A DNA stretch of 28,811 nt from a virus: IMG/VR virus record IMGVR_UViG_3300006922_000128, positions 1 through 28,811 of that record. One strand, given 5' to 3'. A program made the translations under genes and the position numbers. A model generated the notes under the pieces. That model worked only from the letters and a program-made list of their open reading frames with translations. It made no database searches and was not told the origin of the DNA. The stretch's first letter is position 1, and every line of letters starts with the position of its first letter. Positions 1 to 5,932 of this stretch are shown one piece after another.

Positions 1-2
1 AT

Positions 3-89
3 GTCACATCAGCAACAGCAACATACTCACTTACAGGTATATGTAATAACTCAGGTGGCTGTTCAGTAACAGTAAATCAAAACAACTAG
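3..89 (+). CDS. C-terminal end of an unidentified secreted or structural protein (partial)
   Basis: The frame beginning at base 3 is open from the window edge to a TAG at 87-89 and gives 28 residues rich in Ser, Thr, Val, Asn and Gly, with two Cys in the segment GICNNSGGCSV. This composition is typical of the last beta strands of phage fibre, adhesin or other extracellular proteins. The other two frames close sooner and give low-complexity or basic peptides. The start lies outside the window, so no function can be assigned. The next gene has its own promoter 5 bases after this stop, so this gene probably ends an upstream unit. Confidence 0.5.
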   Translation, partial: VTSATATYSLTGICNNSGGCSVTVNQNN

Positions 90-93
90 TCGG

Positions 94-122
94 TTGACAT
101 ATTACAAAAAATCTATTATAAT
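94..122 (+). promoter_or_regulatory. Consensus sigma70 promoter
   Basis: TTGACA at 94-99 and TATAAT at 117-122, separated by 17 bases: a perfect match to the bacterial housekeeping consensus at optimal spacing. Transcription would start near 129, leaving only about 4 bases before the ATG at 133. It should drive the three small membrane-protein genes soon after infection using unmodified host RNA polymerase. Confidence 0.85.
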
Positions 123-132
123 GTAATAACCT

Positions 133-318
133 ATGAAACATATGATCAAGTGGCTGAAAATAACAGCCGGAATAAACTTATATTTGTCAGTGGTAATGAC
201 ACTGGTATTTTTGACCTTGTTATTTGCAATAGTAACAGATTATAATTTAACTAACGCAGATGAGTATATCAGATTCATACTCAAACAAGAACTAGAAAAT
301 GCTGAGCAAAGTAACTAG
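133..318 (+). CDS. Small single-span membrane protein (first of three tandem relatives)
   Basis: 61 residues. A basic amphipathic start (MKHMIKWLK) is followed by one hydrophobic segment at about residues 13-35 and a charged tail. No family is recognised. The ATG at 133 lies about 4 bases after the predicted start of transcription, so the message is close to leaderless; a second ATG at 142 is an alternative start. The N-terminal layout (basic residues, W/Y, Ala/Gly, then a long hydrophobic run) resembles the two genes that follow, and its end overlaps the next gene by 20 bases. Inference: an early host-membrane-directed protein, for example in exclusion or lysis control, but nothing in the sequence decides this. 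Confidence 0.65.
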   Translation: MKHMIKWLKITAGINLYLSVVMTLVFLTLLFAIVTDYNLTNADEYIRFILKQELENAEQSN

Positions 319-607
319 CAGTTTAAAATGGTATGCTGGTGCAATAGCATACGGACATTTATTATTGTTGATAGCATTATTTCCCATGTACTTTTTTGTT
401 TTATTTTTATTCGTTGTGCCTTTGTTGTGGCTTTTCATAGCATATTATATGGTGTATAATTATGCACAACGTGAAGGCATAGATTGGCCTAATACACCTA
501 TCTATTTGTTTGAACCTAATGAGTACGACCCTCATATTAGACCATTTATATTATACCATGATTTAGAACCTTTAGACATGTTTGGAGATTATGAACCACG
601 TTACTAA
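299..607 (+). CDS. Small membrane protein (second of three tandem relatives)
   Basis: 102 residues with an almost continuous hydrophobic region at about residues 12-54, long enough for two membrane spans, then a soluble tail rich in Asp, Glu, Pro and Tyr. It starts inside the preceding gene (20-base overlap) without a clear Shine-Dalgarno, which suggests translational coupling. Its segment SSLKWYAGAIAYGHLLLL aligns by eye with NSLRNYAIAVASAHVVVL in the next gene, at the same distance from the N terminus, so the two are probably paralogues. Function unknown. A holin-like role is conceivable from size and topology, but no lysin gene is adjacent. Confidence 0.65.
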   Translation: MLSKVTSSLKWYAGAIAYGHLLLLIALFPMYFFVLFLFVVPLLWLFIAYYMVYNYAQREGIDWPNTPIYLFEPNEYDPHIRPFILYHDLEPLDMFGDYEPRY

Positions 608-905
608 GTACACAAACAGTTTGAGAAACTATGCTATTGCTGTAGCAAGTGCTCACGTAGTAGTATTGGGTTGGTTGTATCCACAAGTTTTAATAACAAT
701 AGTTGTTCCACCAATAATATTCTATTTGCTTTTCTTATATTGCGAATTAATGTACGAAATTGAAGTAGGAACTAGATTGAGATTAATAAAAGCAATCAGT
801 GAAGCAGACAACCCAATCACAAAAGACGTACTAACGTGGGAATTGATATTACACGAAGAGCATAGTATATTTGGAAATGCTTCAAATGATAGGTTAGGGT
901 TTTAA
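591..905 (+). CDS. Small membrane protein (third of three tandem relatives)
   Basis: 104 residues from the ATG at 591. An in-frame TTG at 582 is less likely because GGAG at 584-587 lies just upstream of the ATG, though the 3-base spacing is short. Two predicted membrane spans lie at about residues 14-50, followed by an acidic soluble tail. It overlaps the previous gene by 17 bases and aligns with it both in the N-terminal hydrophobic region and weakly near the C terminus, where both have an FG[DN] step. Part of the operon driven from 94-122. Function unknown; acquisition by tandem duplication is the simplest explanation. Confidence 0.62.
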   Translation: MNHVTKYTNSLRNYAIAVASAHVVVLGWLYPQVLITIVVPPIIFYLLFLYCELMYEIEVGTRLRLIKAISEADNPITKDVLTWELILHEEHSIFGNASNDRLGF

Positions 906-911
906 TTTTAT

Positions 912-919
912 GATAAATA
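912..919 (+). promoter_or_regulatory. T4-like late promoter box
   Basis: GATAAATA within TGATAAATA, preceded by a T-rich tract, as at several other late boxes in this window. With T4 late geometry (box at -13 to -6) transcription would start near 925, leaving a 50-base leader that contains the Shine-Dalgarno AAGGAGAA before the lipoprotein ATG at 975. Confidence 0.6.
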
Positions 920-974
920 TATTATGTTATAATAACAGATGGTTTTATAACACTTATATATAAGGAGAAAACAT

Positions 975-1304
975 ATGAAAGAATTTAAAAACATGTTCTT
1001 TGGTATATTTTTTGTTATCTTCGCTCAAGGATGTGCTACAGTTGGTACCATCAATGAAGCAGTAGTAGAAGGCATAGCCGATACTACAGACACAGTTTTT
1101 ACTGGTGTCTCTAAAGTAACAGGCGCAGTTGTTAATGAGGCAGGAAATGCCTTACAAACAGGTGCTGAACTAGGCGTTGGCATAGTCCAAGGTGCTGGTG
1201 ATATTGTTGCTGGTTCAGTCGAAGTTGTTGCTGATTCTGTAAATGAATCTACAGACGCAGTTCAAGACGATAAAGAAGAAGCAAAAGAAGAGCCAAAAAA
1301 GTAA
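975..1304 (+). CDS. Phage-encoded lipoprotein
   Basis: 109 residues. A short basic start (MKEFK), a hydrophobic core and the lipobox AQGC (Cys20) mark a signal-peptidase-II lipoprotein that would be anchored in the inner or outer membrane. The mature part is an Ala/Val/Gly/Thr-rich amphipathic repeat (recurring TxxVxxGxxxV..AG patterns) ending in a Lys/Glu tail, with no enzymatic motif. A strong Shine-Dalgarno (AAGGAGAA, 962-969) sits before the ATG. The last sense codons are CCA AAA AAG directly before TAA, which creates a canonical A_AAA_AAG slippery heptamer. A -1 shift there would add 58 residues (see findings). Possible roles include superinfection exclusion or a spanin-like outer-membrane component; neither is shown. 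Confidence 0.75.
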   Translation: MKEFKNMFFGIFFVIFAQGCATVGTINEAVVEGIADTTDTVFTGVSKVTGAVVNEAGNALQTGAELGVGIVQGAGDIVAGSVEVVADSVNESTDAVQDDKEEAKEEPKK

Positions 1305-1477
1305 GACGCTCATTCTTTAAACCCTTTGTGTTTTTTAAAAAGCAGGAAGGTATAGCAACACCCTCGAAAGAGAGTGAGCAGGTGACTGACGAGGATATTA
1401 AACAATTGATTGAGGAGGTTAAACTTCTAAAAGCAGTTATGGAATATTGCTCCAAGAATCCTAAGGAATGTGAATAA
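1301..1477 (+). CDS. Short -1-frame extension of the lipoprotein, or a 49-residue separate ORF
   Basis: This frame is open from 1274 to a TAA at 1475-1477. Read from the only plausible start, GTG at 1328, it gives 49 residues: a Lys-rich start, an acidic helix-prone middle (EQVTDEDIKQLIEEVKLLKAV) and the end MEYCSKNPKECE. It could also be read by a -1 frameshift at the A_AAA_AAG heptamer (1295-1301), adding 58 residues with a very basic junction to the lipoprotein. Its end overlaps the next gene by 8 bases. Its YCxxNPxECE motif recurs in that next protein, which argues that this stretch is truly coding. No Shine-Dalgarno precedes the GTG. Function unknown. Confidence 0.5.
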   Translation, partial: VRRSFFKPFVFFKKQEGIATPSKESEQVTDEDIKQLIEEVKLLKAVMEYCSKNPKECE

Positions 1478-1955
1478 GTTATTATTACTTTTACCTATCA
1501 TGATATTTCCTCTGTTAGCAATAGCAGAGGAACATATCGTTAAGTTAGATCTAACTTACAAAATGCCAATAGACTTTAACTATTGTGACAACAATCCCCC
1601 AGAGTGCGAGCCACTGCCACCCTTAGTACCAAAATTTGATATGCGAGAAGGCGCAACAAATAAACAATGGGCAATATTTTGGACATTCCAAATATTAGAT
1701 GTATACTCTACATCAAAAGCATTACAGTACGATTGTATAAAAGAAGTAAATCCGTTGTTTACAGACTCGCCTAGTAATACTAGATTAGTATTAACAAAAA
1801 GTGTACTACTTATACCTGGCTTACTTTACAATGATTACTGGAAAAATGTAGACCCTGAAGAACTAGATAATACTAATATGTTATATGCGGCAGTTGTTGG
1901 AAATAATTTTAGGTTACTAAAGAGAGCCAAACGAGATTGCAATAGAATAAATTAA
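1470..1955 (+). CDS. Secreted or membrane protein with signal peptide and E-x-NPL motif
   Basis: 161 residues from GTG 1470 with AAGGAA just upstream (1463-1468). Residues 1-19 form a Sec signal peptide with a likely cut after AIA. The mature protein carries YCDNNPPECE (about residues 38-47), a Pro-rich linker, and then a region resembling small membrane proteins of the DUF5658 type: hydrophobic WAIFWTFQILDVYST, EVNPLF, then a second hydrophobic stretch near LVLTKSVLLIPGLLY. That family resemblance is from memory of the D..T / E.NPL pattern and is tentative. The first Cys motif matches the end of the preceding short frame, suggesting related or interacting products in the envelope. Confidence 0.6.
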   Translation: MNKLLLLLPIMIFPLLAIAEEHIVKLDLTYKMPIDFNYCDNNPPECEPLPPLVPKFDMREGATNKQWAIFWTFQILDVYSTSKALQYDCIKEVNPLFTDSPSNTRLVLTKSVLLIPGLLYNDYWKNVDPEELDNTNMLYAAVVGNNFRLLKRAKRDCNRIN

Positions 1956-1956
1956 C

Positions 1957-1964
1957 AATAAATA
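1957..1964 (+). promoter_or_regulatory. T4-like late promoter box giving a leaderless GTG start
   Basis: AATAAATA lies immediately after the stop of the secreted-protein gene. Counting six bases beyond the box, as for T4 late promoters, puts +1 on the G of the GTG at 1970, the start of the reductase. No Shine-Dalgarno is present. Confidence 0.6.
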
Positions 1965-1969
1965 CATCT

Positions 1970-2710
1970 GTGTTAAAAGAAAAAGTAATAGACATAACTC
2001 ACTACTCGGATAGACTATTCAGTTTTAAAACTACTCGAGATAAAACATTTAGATTTAAAAATGGCGAATTTGCTATGATAGGTCTTGATGTAGATACCAC
2101 AGTCAAAGGCAGACCATTACCTAAAAAGATTATGAGAGCATACAGTATTGTGAGTACAAATTACGATGATCATTTAGAATTTTTAAGTATTAAAGTTCCT
2201 GATGGTCCACTAACAAGCAAATTGCAAAATATACAAGTAGGTGATGAAATACTTGTGAACCCAAAAGTAACAGGCAGTTTAGTTGTAGATTATTTAACAC
2301 CCAAAGAAAATTTAGTTATGTTAGCAACAGGCACAGGCATTGCACCTTTTGTCAGTATAGCACAAGACCCTGAAACATACAGCAGATTCAAACGTGTTTA
2401 CTTATTTCATACTGTGAGAAATGTAAATGAAATTACATACGAAGAAAAACTAAATACTATAGCAGAAGATATGCCTTTTGTTTATATACCAACTGTAACA
2501 AGAGAAGAATATAAACGTGAAGGTAGGTTTTGGCAATACATAGAGCACTTATTACCAAATGGATTTTTAAAAGAAAGAGACGGTGTTATGGTATGTGGTT
2601 CTCCAAGTATGAATAAAGAATGTCGTTCATTTTTTACTACTCTTAATTGGCAAGAGGGCAACACAGGTGAAATGGGCGACTTTATGTTAGAAAGAGCATT
2701 TGTAGATTGA
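1970..2710 (+). CDS. fpr: Ferredoxin/flavodoxin-NADP(+) reductase
   Basis: 246 residues. Fpr enzymes move electrons between NADPH and ferredoxin or flavodoxin in the cytoplasm. Visible motifs: the FAD-binding RAYSIVS (56-62), the pyridine-nucleotide glycine motif ATGTGIAPF (119-127), VMVCGSPSM (206-214), and the C-terminal ending GDFMLERAFVD. That ending is the hallmark of the proteobacterial Azotobacter/Rhodobacter-type Fpr subclass. Length is near normal for the family and no motif is broken, so the enzyme is probably active. The start is GTG at 1970, exactly at the predicted +1 of a late promoter. Its stop overlaps the next ATG by one base (TGATG), so it heads a coupled three-gene operon with a small protein and an adenylyl cyclase. 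Probable auxiliary metabolic gene of host origin; no ferredoxin gene is seen in this window. Confidence 0.88.
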   Translation: MLKEKVIDITHYSDRLFSFKTTRDKTFRFKNGEFAMIGLDVDTTVKGRPLPKKIMRAYSIVSTNYDDHLEFLSIKVPDGPLTSKLQNIQVGDEILVNPKVTGSLVVDYLTPKENLVMLATGTGIAPFVSIAQDPETYSRFKRVYLFHTVRNVNEITYEEKLNTIAEDMPFVYIPTVTREEYKREGRFWQYIEHLLPNGFLKERDGVMVCGSPSMNKECRSFFTTLNWQEGNTGEMGDFMLERAFVD

Positions 2711-2958
2711 TGGATTCAGACAAAATTATTAGTGCCTTGCAAAAAGGCGTTGTTACAATCGTTTTTGAAAAAATAGATACAGGGGAAATTCGTACAATGC
2801 CCTGCACATTAAATAACGATATATCAGGACAATCATTAAAAATTAAAAAGTACTCTAGTCCAGATGCAGTAGTATGTTGGGGCCTTGACGTAAAAGCATG
2901 GCGAGATGTTAGAGTTAATACTATAAAAGAATGGTACGAAGGATATCCTAAAGAATGA
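2710..2958 (+). CDS. Small conserved beta-rich phage protein (DUF2693-like)
   Basis: 82 residues starting at ATG 2710, which overlaps the reductase stop by one base; the upstream in-frame TTG at 2707 is not needed. The protein reads as a short helix, then a strand pattern GVVTIVFEK / IRTMPCTL, and ends with VVCWGLDVKAWRDVRVNTIKEW. The combination of GVV-VxFxK, a central CTL and a final W[DE]xxxxxWRxxR is, from memory, that of small DUF2693-type proteins common in T4-like phages; function unknown. It overlaps the cyclase start by four bases (ATGA), so its translation is coupled to both neighbours. It is probably a phage core gene into whose operon the reductase and cyclase were placed. Confidence 0.6.
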   Translation: MDSDKIISALQKGVVTIVFEKIDTGEIRTMPCTLNNDISGQSLKIKKYSSPDAVVCWGLDVKAWRDVRVNTIKEWYEGYPKE

Positions 2959-4820
2959 AATGGCTATACAGTGGCTATGCTGTAATTTTATCAATAGCAC
3001 TATTGTTAGGTTTACAAGTTGCAGACCCTACGCCAATTAAAAATTTAAGAAATCAAACATTCGACGCCTATCAGCAACTAGACGAAATCAAACAAAGTAA
3101 CGAAGTTGTTATTGTAAACATAGGAGAAAAGAGTTTACAGCAATGGGGACAATGGCCATGGCCAAGGCAAAACTTTGCCCAACTAATCCATGACCTAAGA
3201 CAGAAGAACCAAGGCATAATTGGACTTACAGTTATGTTTCCAGAAGCAGATAGGTTTGGCGGCGACCCTACATTAGCAAGTTGGTTGAAAGGCAACGGTA
3301 TTGTGTTATCACAAACACCAAGTACAAGAGGTGTTAAAACAACAGGACCTCATATAGGTACAGGAGTTATTGGACCTACAAAGGCACAAGACTTTTTATT
3401 AACATGGCCTAACTTAGTAACAAACATACCCGAATTAGAAGCAGAAGCATTTGGCATAGGTGTCAACGCCTCCGCTCCGCAACCCGATTTTGTAACAAGA
3501 ACATATCCATTAGCAATAGGAGTAGAAGGAAAAATATATCCTAGTTTTGCAATAGAGATGTTGCGAGTACAAACAGGCAAACCCAGTTATATAATTAAAA
3601 CAACAAATATAGGAATAGATGAATTTGCTGTTCCGCCATTTGATCCAATAGTTACATTACCAAAAGGTGATGCATATATACGTTACAATAATACATTTGA
3701 AGAAGTAGAATATGTAGACATAAACAGTTTGCCAAATATGGGTGGCAAATTTGTAATTGTGGGCGTTACAGCAGAGGGTGTTGCTAACCCTGTGCCTACT
3801 CCAAGAGGCAATATGTATCCACAGCATATACAAGCACACATGCTACAAAATTTTATAGATGGATCAAACATACAGCGGAACCAAGTATCGCCGCTTATAG
3901 AACTTCTGTGTGCGTTGTGTGGCATGATTTTAATAGCCATCGCGGTGTATAGATTACCTTTACTGTGGACAGCACCTATTTCACTGCTGATTTTAGGTGG
4001 AGAAGCATATGGTAGTGTATGGTTATACCAAAACAAATTACAGTTAGTAGATGCTACTTTTCCTGTGCTAAGTGGCTTCTTAATTTTTACACAATCAGCA
4101 TTTAATAACTTCTATAAACAATACAAATTACGTCAACAAATCAAAGGACAGTTTGGTACTTACATATCCCCGGACTATGTTGATATGTTAGTTAAAGATC
4201 CTAGTTTAATGAAACTAGGTGGCGAAAGAAAAGAAATGAGTTTTATGTTTGCTGACATAGTCGGCTTTACGCCCATATCAGAAAAGTATATGAAAGCAGA
4301 TGACCCAGAAGGATTAGTAGAACTAATAAACAGTTTCTTAGATAAAATGACTAAGATAGTTTTGAAGAACGGCGGTACAATAGACAAGTTCATGGGCGAC
4401 TGTATAATGGCGTTTTGGAATGCACCTTTACCATGTGAAAATCATGCTGAGATGGCAGTTAAAACAGCAATAGAAATTGAACTACTTGGCGACGAACTAG
4501 AAAAAGAAATGGAACAACGTGGCTTGCCAAGAGTGAAATTTGGTACAGGTGTAAACACTGGTACATGTATTGTCGGCAACATGGGTGCTGAAACTAGATT
4601 GGATTATAGTGTTGTAGGTGATGCTGTAAACTTAGGTGCTAGACTCGAAGCACAAACAAGAGCAGAAGACACACCAATTATTGTTTCTGAATATACATAC
4701 TTGCAATGCAGTGATATAGCATTTAGTAGCATAGGCGAAGTTACTGTGAAAGGTAAGGAAGAGCCAGTTAGAATGTATGCTCCATTATTTGATGGTAAAG
4801 TTAGAAAACTTTACAAGTAA
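2955..4820 (+). CDS. CHASE2-domain transmembrane class III adenylyl cyclase
   Basis: 621 residues with a complete sensor-cyclase layout: an N-terminal membrane anchor (about 5-22), an extracytoplasmic CHASE2 sensor domain (about 25-300), two or three closely spaced membrane spans (about 312-380), a short linker and a cytoplasmic class III cyclase domain (about 425-610). Catalytic features are intact: metal-binding Asp434 (FADIVGF) and Asp482 (FMGD), purine-selecting Lys478 with Ser552 in the position usually Thr in bacterial adenylyl cyclases, and transition-state residues Asn559 and Arg563 in VNLGARLE. Expected reaction: ATP to cAMP plus pyrophosphate, gated by an unknown periplasmic signal. 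The ATG overlaps the preceding stop by four bases. It ends directly against a convergent minus-strand gene. A full-length membrane sensor cyclase is unusual in a phage and probably came from a bacterium. Confidence 0.9.
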   Translation: MKWLYSGYAVILSIALLLGLQVADPTPIKNLRNQTFDAYQQLDEIKQSNEVVIVNIGEKSLQQWGQWPWPRQNFAQLIHDLRQKNQGIIGLTVMFPEADRFGGDPTLASWLKGNGIVLSQTPSTRGVKTTGPHIGTGVIGPTKAQDFLLTWPNLVTNIPELEAEAFGIGVNASAPQPDFVTRTYPLAIGVEGKIYPSFAIEMLRVQTGKPSYIIKTTNIGIDEFAVPPFDPIVTLPKGDAYIRYNNTFEEVEYVDINSLPNMGGKFVIVGVTAEGVANPVPTPRGNMYPQHIQAHMLQNFIDGSNIQRNQVSPLIELLCALCGMILIAIAVYRLPLLWTAPISLLILGGEAYGSVWLYQNKLQLVDATFPVLSGFLIFTQSAFNNFYKQYKLRQQIKGQFGTYISPDYVDMLVKDPSLMKLGGERKEMSFMFADIVGFTPISEKYMKADDPEGLVELINSFLDKMTKIVLKNGGTIDKFMGDCIMAFWNAPLPCENHAEMAVKTAIEIELLGDELEKEMEQRGLPRVKFGTGVNTGTCIVGNMGAETRLDYSVVGDAVNLGARLEAQTRAEDTPIIVSEYTYLQCSDIAFSSIGEVTVKGKEEPVRMYAPLFDGKVRKLYK

Positions 4821-5444
4821 TTATTCGTCAGGTGACCAATGTTCCATAGAACGGAACACACTTCTTGCAGTAACTAGATCTTTTTTAAGTTCTATTAAAT
4901 AAAGAAATTCAAAAGGCTTCTCGCCAATTTTTTCTAATGGGTAATGATATGTTGATGTTATATGATCTATTGCATTAATGTCTCTTTGCACACAATTAAT
5001 AATAGTATTACGCCATTCTGCATCTTTAAACATATCTAGTACAAAAACATGTACATGACTTTCGGGGTTATAACTGTTCATTATATTAAGTAATTCGTAG
5101 TATAATGCTCGAATAGGATTTAAGTTTTCTCTGTACTTAGAACTAACAATAGGAAATTTCCATTTATCTTCTTTGGTACATTGATGTTTATAAAAATACA
5201 AGTACTCTTCCATAAACGATTCATAAATGTTTTCTTGACTTTTACGCAATCTACTAGCAAGTATGCGTCTTATTTTATTGAGAAGTTTGAGATGATACTC
5301 GTATAATGCACCTTTATACATACTATGCAAATCATCAGGATTCATGCGACCATCGATAAATTCGATTGGCACTTCGTTAGACTTTGCAAACTTTATCAGT
5401 AAGTTTTCTAGTCTTATCTTTTTAAAATCTATTATGTCTGGCAT
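4821..5444 (-). CDS. Conserved hypothetical protein of the neck/tail gene cluster
   Basis: 207 residues, largely helical, mixed charge, rich in Tyr, Arg and Lys, without signal peptide, membrane span or recognisable catalytic motif. It starts at ATG 5444, overlapping the end of the Nudix gene by 13 bases, and is the last gene of a minus-strand operon with gp14, gp15 and the Nudix hydrolase. Its stop abuts the stop of the convergent cyclase with no spacer. From position it could be a tail-completion or other virion-assembly protein (T4 gp3 would be of comparable size), but I do not recognise the sequence and would not name it. Confidence 0.7.
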   Translation of the reverse strand: MPDIIDFKKIRLENLLIKFAKSNEVPIEFIDGRMNPDDLHSMYKGALYEYHLKLLNKIRRILASRLRKSQENIYESFMEEYLYFYKHQCTKEDKWKFPIVSSKYRENLNPIRALYYELLNIMNSYNPESHVHVFVLDMFKDAEWRNTIINCVQRDINAIDHITSTYHYPLEKIGEKPFEFLYLIELKKDLVTARSVFRSMEHWSPDE

Positions 5445-5932
5445 TTATGTAAATTTAATATAGTTTCAAGTTTTTCGTTACCTTTATTGTAACTTAAGGT
5501 TGCTCTGGCACCCTCGTGTAATGGCTTTGGCCATGTACCGATGTTTACCCAAGCATACCCACAACTTTCACCATTTAAATTTGGCATAAATTCGTGTTCT
5601 ATGACTGCAACAAAACTATAATACATAAAGTTTTTGTCCTTACTTTGATAAACATCAATAGGATTTAGTTTATTAATATCTGGAACTAACCCTAATTCTT
5701 CATCAAGTTCACGTGTTAAGGCTTCATACGGTGACTCGCCTTTTTCAACAAGTCCTCCCCAAAACCCCCAAGTGTGTTTATGTCGTTTGTCGCTGTTTCT
5801 GAATTGTAAAAGTACACGTTCTGTATCAAGAGCAAGAAATAATGTGCCTACGCCTATAACACCTACAAAAGGTTCTATAGGACTAGAGTCCAATATCCCG
5901 GATTGTATTCCCCCTCGTATATGCTCAGCCAT
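5432..5932 (-). CDS. Nudix (MutT-type) hydrolase
   Basis: 166 residues from ATG 5932. An in-frame ATG at 5947 adds five residues, but the inner one has AGGA five bases upstream. Nudix enzymes cleave nucleoside diphosphates linked to another moiety, for example oxidised dNTPs, ADP-ribose or capped RNA. The 23-residue Nudix box is complete: Gly, five residues (LVEKG), Glu, seven residues, then RELDEELGL, preceded by HTWGFWGG. Near the C terminus GYAWVNIGTWPKPLHEG resembles phage Nudix proteins. It overlaps the end of gp15 by 58 bases and the next gene by 13, so it is embedded in a structural operon. Substrate cannot be told from sequence. Confidence 0.85.
   Translation of the reverse strand: MAEHIRGGIQSGILDSSPIEPFVGVIGVGTLFLALDTERVLLQFRNSDKRHKHTWGFWGGLVEKGESPYEALTRELDEELGLVPDINKLNPIDVYQSKDKNFMYYSFVAVIEHEFMPNLNGESCGYAWVNIGTWPKPLHEGARATLSYNKGNEKLETILNLHKCQT

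Noticed and set aside
1-69. 22-residue frame starting at the first base
   Set aside because: Gln/His-rich, no upstream sequence to judge; the frame from base 3 gives a protein-like C terminus and a later stop.
3463-3490. GC-rich patch in the cyclase as a possible insertion or recombination scar
   Set aside because: It keeps frame, codes for a plausible Ala/Ser/Pro loop in the CHASE2 domain and is only about 28 bases long; not enough to claim transfer.
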